Positions 55,430 through 64,000 of a stretch of 64,000 nt of DNA are shown piece after piece. Source of the DNA: Oopsacas minuta (Eukaryota > Porifera > Hexactinellida > Lyssacinosida > Leucopsacidae). The translations under genes were made by a program, and so were the position numbers. The notes under the pieces are model-generated. The model was not told the origin of the DNA. It searched no databases and saw only the letters and a program-made list of their open reading frames with translations. The stretch is taken from assembly GCA_024704765.1 (NCBI GenBank), contig JAKMXF010000255.1, forward strand, positions 496,001-560,000. Reading direction: 5' to 3'. Position 1 is the stretch's first letter. Each line of letters opens with the position of its first letter.

Positions 55430-55548
55430 TTCTTTAAAAGATCATTACAGGCAGTATGTATAGAATTTGGTTAGGTTGTGTTGGTGTTATGAAAGTCTGA
55501 GTAATTAGTTTTAGTGTGATATGTTATGATTTATTTTACCATAGACAG

Positions 55549-55793
55549 AAGTGCCGGATGAATACAATCATGATCCCAATCCAATCCGTAATCCATTTCC
55601 CACACGAACATGAATCCATATCCATTTGGGATACGAATATTGGAATCAAAATCATGAAATCCATAAATTTCATGGATCTGATGGATTGATTCCTTCCGAC
55701 TTTAAATAATCCAGATCCATCCGAAATCCATGGATTTAGGTATTTCACAGATCCATTAAAATCCATTATCCATAATCCATCCTGCCACTCTAA
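55549..55793. repeat. AATCCAT-rich degenerate repeat
   Basis: About 245 bp dominated by AATCCAT/ATGGATT words on both strands. The ends AGTGCCGGATG and CATCCTGCCACT are imperfect inverted copies, so this may be a miniature hAT-like element filled with simple repeats. Confidence 0.5.
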
Positions 55794-55982
55794 TCATGGA
55801 CTTCTAAACTATCTGGACAGTCAACTCATATTGTTTCTATAGTCCAGCAGCTTATTGTCATTTTTTGGAAAATGGGGAACGGATGGACTAGTCTGCCATA
55901 CTTCTTCTGGTGATTAAATGGACCGTAAGGAATGAATTTGAGATAGGAGACATTTGATCAGATCAATATATTGTAAAACGTT

Positions 55983-56335
55983 ATGAGGTGCTTCGCTTGC
56001 TCGCGCTGCGCGGATTGCGAACACTTTGTGTTCACAAGGAACTCGGCACTTCGTGCCTCGAATTTCTCAAAGTATAAAATTGCAATTATATTAATATTTC
56101 AGCAATTTGTTTACTTTATATTCATAAAAAAAACAATAAATTTTCATATGATTAATCCAACAGTGTGAAAATCGGATTCAGTATCTTCGATATATTTAGT
56201 GAAGTTTTATTGAATTCTATTTACTTACTTGATAGACACGATAAATACATAGTTATGCGACAATTTCAAAATTACATACCGTAAATCCTTTCCTTGACAA
56301 CGGACAAACAAACAACAATTGAGATTTACTATACA
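55983..56335. repeat. Dispersed repeat family, copy 2
   Basis: Same order of blocks as 39018-39425: nested palindromes (GAACACTTTGTGTTC, GGCACTTCGTGCC), TTTACTTTATATTCATAAA, CATATGATTAATCCAA, AGTGAAGTTTTATTGAATT. It ends with CCTTTCCTTGACAACGGACA and CAATTGAGATTTA. Confidence 0.65.
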
Positions 56336-57749
56336 GCATACGCATTTCATTATTCTTAGGATATAGAGCATATTTGGACCATTTTTACAAAATACACAGA
56401 CATAATTTCATTATCCTAATGTGTCAATTTGTGTCTAGGAAAGTGTCCACAACCCTGAAATACATCATTATTATCGAAACATAAAAACCACGGAAAGCCT
56501 AGTTAATCAACTTATTTATAAATGGCATTATACCATGCATGATCATCACCATAAATCCTATTCGATAGTGAAGTGTCTTCTAATTCCGACACCATCCATC
56601 TAATGTGGAGTTCGGCATTGTCACTCCTGAACGCGAATAGTTGTCCGTCATCATATTTGCAGATTTGTATTGAATTTCATGTGGCAGCTTTTATGCCACT
56701 GGGCCTGTGCTACCAATTCCCCTGTTGAAACATTTTGTCAAAAACTCAGTTCAATGCTAAACTCTGATTTGGCCTCTACTTAGTCCCTGCTAAAATCTTG
56801 GTACAACTTGCCCAGTTGTTCTCCTTCAACTCGTCAGGCCACTGGACTACCATGCTAACTTAGCCAGTATGATAATTATACTTGATATCTCGAAAACCGT
56901 TAGTTCTATAGTATTAAATATATTATTGTCGGATAGGAAGTCATGTATGGGGATTTCAGTGGTCATATTGGCATACTTGAAATGTTTGTAGTTTGTGAGT
57001 TTTGCGGTTTTCACACCTTTTGTAATTATCCACATAGGGATATCTATTAGTAGCGACAATAATAAATAGCACCCTTTGGACCGAATAAATGTTTTTGATA
57101 TTTAACAATACACTCTCAGTCTATCTCTACAAACTATTTCCAAGTCGAAATGACGTCATTTAGGACATCTTATAGGGTATATATATATATATATATATAT
57201 GTCATGGAATGTGTGACGTCTTCCATCCGAAATCTATCACTAGCAGTCCGATCAAAAAATGGTACAAATGAATAATTATTCATTTAGGGCTGGATATTCC
57301 GTATACGTTTGGCGGCTCTGATGAGTGGTCTTAATAGTTAAATGGATTGAGATCAGAGAGACACACAGGTTGTTGCAGACCTGTGTATCAGCCGTTTAAC
57401 TCAGAGTAAGTCATAAGGGCTCCTCTCATCATTTCAAATCCAACTGAGTCTCCAAAAGAGACTGCAGGAAAGGATTACACCTTACTGATGTTATTTGTAC
57501 TTTAATTGTATCAAATTTTAAAGATGAGCCTCTTGTAATCTTATATGGGTTTATATTAAATCTTATATATGGTCTGATCACTGACATAGCGTACTATGAT
57601 TTGGATAATTATCTCATATACGTAGGCGTATAAGTACCCATTCTGGAGGTCCGAACTCAATACCCAATAGGTCTAACTATACAACTTGAAGTTCTTATGT
57701 CTCCTGTTCCTCTACAAACCCCTTTTTGAGTAGTTGTCCACTGTCCTGT

Positions 57750-59426
57750 CAGGGCCGGATTTAACCTGAGTGGCCCGAAAATGGTCGACATTGGTCGGTG
57801 CCCCCCCAAATTTCAATTATTTACAAACTTGAAAGTGTCATATTTACAGTGTAGGGGCCTGTGTCAATATTGGGTGGGAATAAATGACTGACCTGAAGTG
57901 GCATGATGGTTAATATAACATATTTCAAAAGTAAACAGTGTATAAAATGAACTAATCTATGACATGACAATGCCATTTTTCATAAAGTCAGCCTAATATT
58001 ACATGGGCAATTATTCACCCACTAATATAATATTGATTTGAGTTTTGAAATCACACGAAAGAAGAATGTATACTTTTCTACGTAGAACTGATTAGAACCA
58101 CTAAATCAAGCAAATAGAGATTTCGAAGTGCTAGAATATTAATTTAATAATCTAGTTAGGAATTCTAGAATAAAACCATAGAAAATATTAGAATCATAGA
58201 ATGATCAAGAATATTGAGATAATTAATCTAAAACAGTTTTCCAAATTATACTAAAATCAATGTAATGGTGTTCAGGAGTATATCACAGTGTGGAACTATG
58301 CGGTAATAGGTGAAAATTTGACTTCGGTATTTACCAAAATTAATGTGTGCATTCGATTCTACACTATTTCAAACCTAGAAATATGCTATTATTAGTTACT
58401 TAATGAACTCATAACATGTCTAACCAAAGTCTCAAACTTAGGCTAAAATTTGAAATTTGAAAACCACAAATAGTTATTCTTCAAATTCCCTTATGATATT
58501 TCACAAATAGTTATTCTTCAAATACTCTTATGGTATTTCACAAATAGTTATTCTTCAAATACTCTTATGATATTTCAACATTCCAGCATTTTTAGTAATT
58601 CAATGGCATTTATCAGTATTCGTAACATTATGTGATTATTTGAACTCGTTTGCAAAACAAATTAAATGTTTATTTTTTATTCTCTAGCATTTTTAGCCGT
58701 CTACTTTTATCCATATTTCAGCTCCTTGACCTACCTTTTAGGTCCCCGATCTTACACTGCAAATATTTGCAAGTTGAATAGTTGACAATTTCGCATAGTA
58801 TATCTTTCTAAATTTCATTTTCAATAATTTATAGACCCACCCAAAGGCGCCCACTTATACTTTTCTTGACATTAAGTGAATTGGGCACACCCATTCGGAC
58901 GAAATTTATTTTTAGAAATTTTATTTTCGTTATAACATTTTATTATTTCTGTATTTCTAATTCATTAGTATCACTTTATGAAGTATCCAATGCATCAATG
59001 AATTCAGTATACGCATTGTTATTTAAGTTTATCAATAAATAGGGCTGGCTGGCATAAAACACTCACAAATTTAGAACTCATTTATTCTCGAACCATAATT
59101 ATTAATTATATCAAAATACCACAAATTACGTCATAGTCCCATTTCCAGAAGTGCAACTAAAAATCTGGTGCCATTTTTGAAATCTACAGTGTCGATTTTC
59201 ATTTACTATACATGACAATATTTTAACAAATATCTTCAGTGTAAGTATCTATCACCCTATAATCGCCATTTTGTCACACTGTGTATATTATTGATAGGGA
59301 GTTCAACTTCTTAAGTTCGAATTGCAAATATATTTCTAATTTAGAAATTTAGCTTCTAAGAACGACCATTTTTATAAGTGGCCCGAAGGCTATAGCCTAC
59401 TTAGCCTAATGGTAAATCCGGCACTG
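57750..59426. mobile_element. Non-autonomous hAT-like element with perfect 8-bp target duplication
   Basis: 1,677 bp bounded by CAGGGCCGGATTTAACC on the left and GGTAAATCCGGCACTG on the right (imperfect terminal inverted repeats). Further in, TGGCCCGAA occurs near both ends. The flanks are identical: TGTCCTGT at 57742-57749 and 59427-59434. No transposase frame is visible, so it depends on enzymes supplied elsewhere. It contains a 37-bp tandem repeat at 58465-58576. Confidence 0.88.
58465..58576. repeat. Three tandem copies of a 37-bp unit
   Basis: Units start CACAAATAGTTATTCTTCAA at 58465, 58502 and 58539 and are nearly identical. They lie inside the hAT-like element. Confidence 0.88.
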
Positions 59427-59434
59427 TGTCCTGT

Positions 59435-61175
59435 AGGTAGTTGATTACGATAGCTAAAACTTTTACCTCTCCTTGATATATATTGTGTCGTCATCTGCAT
59501 AGCTAGTAAGAGCGTTGTATTTGAGGGTAACTTCTTCAATGTTGATACAGGAGAGTATGGTCGCATGGGTTGGATTGGGAAATATCTACCCACCCCCCAT
59601 CAAGTTAATGCAAAATCAGTAGGTCGACAGCAATAGGTCATCGGGGGTACTTAGGTCACTCGAGTAGCCTTCTTGGCTTTGCGAACAATGCGAAACTTAT
59701 AGAGAATCAACACATACTTTTGAGTAGCAATACATTGAACCGAGTGGGTCAACCTTAGTAATATCGAATATATTACATCCCCATGGGTAATGGGCTTAAT
59801 CCAACCGCCCAATTTATTTCTTAGTGATCGTGGATGCAAAAGAATTTTCGGGAAAATATATATTGGCACTCACCTTTTCATTGAGTCAGCATCATTTCAC
59901 TAAATACTGGATACGTCACTGGAACAGACTAGTAGTGCTATTCGGGGTCTGTTTGCTTAATTATATGTCGGAACCTAATTCCTAGACAGGTTTTGAATTA
60001 TACCCCTGATATTTGAAATATAATTAATTATTCCATGGATGTTTGTATATGTCTAAAAACCTCAGAAATGGATTGTACGTAACCTTATTACTCATGGCAA
60101 GATGCTGTAACCGTCTCTAATTTATCTTACTTCAGAGCGTGATTGATAATTATTCGCGAAAATAGTTCAATATTTCACTGAGAAAATGCTCCAAACGACA
60201 AATTATATAATATATACCAATTACTCGTTTACAAGAAAATTGAGCTTTTATGCTGGAATATGCAGAATAATATGATCCAAGAATTCAATACACGAACACT
60301 TGAAACTGGATTTTTGTGACCATTCCTTTCAGATAAGAATAGTTTGAATGTACGTATAGTTAGTAGAGACTAAAAACCACTCCAACCGAGTATATTGAGT
60401 CAAGGGCACATGGTATCCAAACTGCATTTGTCTGGAGCCTACAGAGATGCCAACTCACGGGTTATCCGTGGGTCTCAAGGATTTTCGTTGCTAAGCCTCT
60501 AACAGTCTAACTGTAATAGTTCACGGTTTTGTGGCTGATTTATTGGCAGTATATTTTGATGCAGAGAATTCAAATCTTACGGGTTGGTGAGACTCTAGGT
60601 CAGGTGGCATGTATGAAACTATCCCCAAACGCAATTTGAAGACGAATTCCATCAGGAGTACTAGACTAGCCTCAATAGAAGAATATTTGGACAATCAAAT
60701 GCCAATACTGAAATATTAGGGAAATATATTTAATCGTAGCTATGATTTAGTTAACTGAATTGTAAACTATTAAGTTAATATTGGTAGGCAGAAAAGCAAC
60801 AAAGCAAATCAATCTGATTTTTGATATTCTAGTTTTTCCTATGAGCTGGTGTGCATTAAACTATACCACTCAGTCATAAAGCGTTTGTTTAATTTAGATA
60901 CATATAGGGGCGATTATTCGAGAGGGCATGAATTTGAGAAGTATTCGAAGTAATACGGCTGATGGCTTCGAGGTATTGTACGGCATAAATGAATAAATAA
61001 GAGACAATAAATATAATATATATAAAGTGATAAAGTAGGTTGCAAAACTAAAACAATAAACAATAAATAGTTAAGCTAAGAGGTAAGGGAGACCTATAAG
61101 TAAACATAGAATTATCGAGATGCCTATAACTAAACCTAGAATTATCGAAATCGAAATATGGTGTTTAGTTTTGCA
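59435..61175. other. Intergenic, hAT-like element to metalloprotease gene
   Basis: No gene recognised. The minus-strand frames at 59390-59593 and 59651-59869 show no known features. A direct repeat, CCTATAAGTAAACATAGAATT and CCTATAACTAAACCTAGAATT (first bases), lies near 61093-61146, just downstream of the protease stop. Confidence 0.45.
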
Positions 61176-63746
61176 TCAAGGACAAAAGCTTTCCTCTACA
61201 ATCCAAGGAAGATTGTACTCATTCAACAAATCAGTGGACATAGTCTTTTGATCATCATCCAGAGGACAAACAACTATACTCACCATATCTGAGAAATCGA
61301 CTGCATCAAGAGTTCCCAAACGGTTGTAATTGACTTCAAGCAGTAGTTTGTTGGGATCTGTTAGAGATTGACACATCATTGCACCCAAACCTATATCGTT
61401 ATCCAGCTTAAATGCTGCGCTAGCAATAAGATTTTCTGATATATCTCCTGAAGAATGATCATTTAAAGCAGTGGTACCAAGGTAATTTGCATTTAGGTTG
61501 GAAAGGTCCTGACACCAACCATCACAATACATCAAGTTTCCGAGAACCTTTTGTCCCAGATATGTTGCATAACCTTCAGAGAATGCGAAATTTGGAGTGA
61601 TAGGAGAACCATCATGTGGTCCACCCCCTGTTATTACTGCTCCTGTACGGGCGTTAATCAGATGTCCGAATTCATGCAATAACACAGAGTCATCGAATTC
61701 GTCTGGGTCGGTGACATGACCGCCTATGGATATCACTCCTCCACCGAAGTATGACACGGGATAATTGGTACCTTTTGCATACTTTCCATTTTCCCAGTCT
61801 GCCTTACGTGGATAATCTGTAACCTCTCCACCATACGAGAGGTAGATAGGAAGCATACGAGTTAAGGTAACCATGATATGGAAAGCTCCAGAACTATCAG
61901 CTGTAGTAATAGTAACATCTCTGTTTGCAGTATCTTCCGCACTTGGAATTATTCCTGCTGTAACACGATACACGTGTATATTTACATCTGAATGATCTGT
62001 CACTTCTATCATATTATTTGAGGATAGGAATTCTACATAGACTGTAGAGTCTACATCTTGAGGTTGATATGAAAGAGAGTATACACCTCTTCGTGAATCA
62101 GATACATCACGCTCTACCTGAGATGTTCCATATACATTTCCTGCATCATCTACAACTCTGACTATACTACCTAATGGATTGAACCTTGACATGGTGGTCA
62201 TGTAGCTCACTGTACCCTTAGCTAAGAATTCATGGCAGTTGACATTTACGACTAATACCTCTCTTCCTGCTCCTGCACCTCCTCCATCTGCTTCATTTGG
62301 CAAGAAAGATCCTTCTACCATTTCTTTTACGTCACAACCTTCTACCAAAATATCAAAATTTATTGTTTCATTGATGGAACACGCTGACCACAAATCCACA
62401 CGTATTGTGTACTGTCCTGAGATTGCTAATTCGTAGTATACATTTTCTGTCTTGATACGATCAATGTTACAACCTGCATTAGAATCAAGATCTAGAAACC
62501 CTTCTTGTGCGGATGAGATTCTGCTAGCATAATATATTTCTTCATTATTCGGATCAACAACATGAAGATCCATATCTACTTCTTTATCCCAAGTTAATCT
62601 CACGTGTAAAGTCCCAGTTTGTGAAGTAGATGTAATAATTGGAATCATTATTACTTCTCCTAATTCTCCTACTATATCCCTAAGGCGAATTAGCATGTCA
62701 GTAACATCTCCAGATTCTATGGAACCACTTGGAAGAGTGACCATGAAATTAAGTTGTATTGTCCCATTGTTTGCTTGACGAACTGATCTTCGTGAGGTAG
62801 AGGATTGAAGAGATGATATAGGAATAATGAAATGCTGACCAAAACCCTCAAATCCCACTAGAATTTCAATTGCTGTAGAATCTTCACTAATTTCAAGAGG
62901 AACTTCTACACTTTGACCTGTAGTTATGGAAACCTCAAAGCTAGGAGGAAGGGTCACATTCAGTGTACCGTTTGTCGTATTGCTAGCTTCAGTTAATGGA
63001 AAGCTTTTCATATCAATAATGCCCTCAGCTATTGTGAATGGATTAGTTACTCCCAACTGGAAGAATATTTCAATCCCAGGAACCATTAGAGTGCGCTGAT
63101 CAATGCTATATATTACTAATGGAATTGTATGGAACCTTTCTATTGCAACTATATTTGAAGGAATGGTTATCGTCCCTATCAGAATACTTCCGTTCTGTAT
63201 TATTGTGGAATTCATTATTGTAGGTTGTCCGAATATAGAAGTATAGTTCGCTACAAAATGAGACGGATCTCCTGAAACCTCAGCTGTAATGGTTATTTGC
63301 ATACCAGGATAGATTTGCAAGGGATAATCAATGGAAATTAGCATCAAACTAGGATCTTGAACAAGGATGATAATTTCACCTACACCATTACTGTTGGTGG
63401 TTGATTGAGCTTCAACAGTTACAATATGGGTTCCGTCCTCTAAGCCTTGTGTTGGTATTTGTAGGTTAGTGGGAAAGAACTTATATGAGTACCTCTGTAC
63501 TCCATTCAAATACACGAGTACATTTCCCCGTGTGAATATGCCAGTTGGTAAGGATAGTTCTAGTTCAATATAACCGTTGGAGAATGCTTGGTCTGGAGGT
63601 AGAGGGCTATTGATATTGATAGCAAAAGTGCTAGCAGGTCTGAAGATAAACCACGCACCAACTGCGATAGCTACTCCTACAAGCAGTCCAATTACTATTA
63701 TAGCGAAACACAGGAACAAAATGAGAATCTTCGTTTTTGTTTCCAT
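61176..63746 (-). CDS. Membrane-anchored HEFGH metalloprotease-like protein with DUF2135-like module
   Basis: Intronless, 856 residues. An N-terminal hydrophobic helix (about 8-36) without an obvious cleavage site suggests a type II membrane protein with its bulk outside the cell. Residues about 40-360 look like beta-rich, Ig-like repeats with many N-glycosylation sites. Around 375-475, TGTLHVRLTWDKEVDMDLHV and DPNNEEIYY resemble the DUF2135/YfaP module of bacterial proteins (W386). Near the C-terminus is a zincin signature, HEFGH (H691, E692, H695), with a likely third zinc ligand in FSEGYATYL (E724). All expected catalytic residues are present, so peptidase activity is plausible. The substrate is unknown. 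Lack of introns and the bacterial-like module suggest horizontal transfer, but the eukaryotic signal-anchor and glycosylation sites show it is adapted or ancient. Start chosen as the first Met before the anchor helix. Confidence 0.75.
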   Translation of the reverse strand: METKTKILILFLCFAIIVIGLLVGVAIAVGAWFIFRPASTFAININSPLPPDQAFSNGYIELELSLPTGIFTRGNVLVYLNGVQRYSYKFFPTNLQIPTQGLEDGTHIVTVEAQSTTNSNGVGEIIILVQDPSLMLISIDYPLQIYPGMQITITAEVSGDPSHFVANYTSIFGQPTIMNSTIIQNGSILIGTITIPSNIVAIERFHTIPLVIYSIDQRTLMVPGIEIFFQLGVTNPFTIAEGIIDMKSFPLTEASNTTNGTLNVTLPPSFEVSITTGQSVEVPLEISEDSTAIEILVGFEGFGQHFIIPISSLQSSTSRRSVRQANNGTIQLNFMVTLPSGSIESGDVTDMLIRLRDIVGELGEVIMIPIITSTSQTGTLHVRLTWDKEVDMDLHVVDPNNEEIYYASRISSAQEGFLDLDSNAGCNIDRIKTENVYYELAISGQYTIRVDLWSACSINETINFDILVEGCDVKEMVEGSFLPNEADGGGAGAGREVLVVNVNCHEFLAKGTVSYMTTMSRFNPLGSIVRVVDDAGNVYGTSQVERDVSDSRRGVYSLSYQPQDVDSTVYVEFLSSNNMIEVTDHSDVNIHVYRVTAGIIPSAEDTANRDVTITTADSSGAFHIMVTLTRMLPIYLSYGGEVTDYPRKADWENGKYAKGTNYPVSYFGGGVISIGGHVTDPDEFDDSVLLHEFGHLINARTGAVITGGGPHDGSPITPNFAFSEGYATYLGQKVLGNLMYCDGWCQDLSNLNANYLGTTALNDHSSGDISENLIASAAFKLDNDIGLGAMMCQSLTDPNKLLLEVNYNRLGTLDAVDFSDMVSIVVCPLDDDQKTMSTDLLNEYNLPWIVEESFCP

Positions 63747-64000
63747 AATATGAGATCTCTGATCTGTACAATCGTAAGATTACTATAACTAATAAACAAA
63801 GGACATGTCTAATTCCCAGGACGTGACAAAACATCATGCGACTATCCGGAAAATTCTGACACCTCGACTACGAGATGAACTCGTAAATATATGTGGGTAG
63901 GTAATTTCTTGGACAAGAACTTTCCGGGACGGTTATGTCAATTCTCGGGAAATAGACTACATGTGTCATAAAAGGATACTCGTAAATCGAATCAAGATTT
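63747..64000. other. Upstream region of the metalloprotease gene
   Basis: About 250 bp of AT-rich sequence that should include its 5' UTR and promoter. No other gene is visible. Confidence 0.4.

Larger units (their letters stand above)
55430..57749. other. Gene-poor, repeat-rich stretch
   Basis: No gene recognised. It holds an AATCCAT-rich low-complexity tract (55549-55793), a dispersed repeat copy (55983-56335) and a TA run near 57178-57200. Frames such as 56847-57059 on the minus strand show nothing recognisable. Confidence 0.5.

Noticed and set aside
57310-57480. CTGATGAG followed later by GGAAAG, suggesting a hammerhead ribozyme or a tRNA-derived SINE head
   Set aside because: The core words are too far apart and I could not pair the required stems. 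No clear A and B boxes were found.

Overview
This is a eukaryotic, animal nuclear window, most likely from a sponge (Porifera). The coding genes are metazoan and split by short GT-AG introns. The sequence is AT-rich and full of small inverted-repeat transposons. The sponge call rests on three receptor tyrosine kinases that each carry one scavenger-receptor cysteine-rich (SRCR) domain, an arrangement known from sponges, and on a compact gene layout. It is an inference from content, not a database match.

Layout from left to right. 1-6213 (+) is the 3' part of a giant RNF213-like gene. 6875-8674 (+) is MRE11. 9112-11688 (+) is an unrecognised multi-exon gene whose large intron holds an intronless antisense ubiquitin-like/zinc-binding gene (9878-10660, -). 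12773-15395 (+) is phosphatidylinositol 4-kinase beta. 16865-18461 (+) is an ATG8/GABARAP-type gene. 18992-39771 (+) is cytoplasmic dynein light intermediate chain. Its 14.3 kb intron (23081-37390) holds three intronless SRCR receptor tyrosine kinases (two on +, one on -) and a broken mobile-element gene. 41445-44314 (+) is a discoidin-receptor-like membrane protein with no kinase domain. 44838-47479 (+) is eIF2 beta. 48823-49668 (+) is a proline-rich protein with adaptor-like motifs. 50415-52058 (-) and 53195-55429 (+) are a head-to-head paralogous pair with ankyrin-like, ADP-ribosyltransferase-like and Cys/His modules. 55430-61175 is transposon-rich and gene-poor. 61176-63746 (-) encodes a membrane-anchored HEFGH metalloprotease-like protein with a bacterial-type DUF2135-like module.

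The housekeeping genes (MRE11, PI4KB, ATG8, dynein LIC, eIF2 beta) look ordinary and unlinked in function. Three accessory sets stand out. The receptor kinase cluster has almost identical kinase domains on unrelated-looking ectodomains, with one kinase a mosaic of the other two. The Ank-ART-Cys/His pair has one copy that keeps the R-S-E catalytic signature and one that has lost part of it. The large metalloprotease is intronless and may be of bacterial origin. Exon boundaries were placed by hand from GT-AG sites and reading phase; every joined model below keeps phase throughout.
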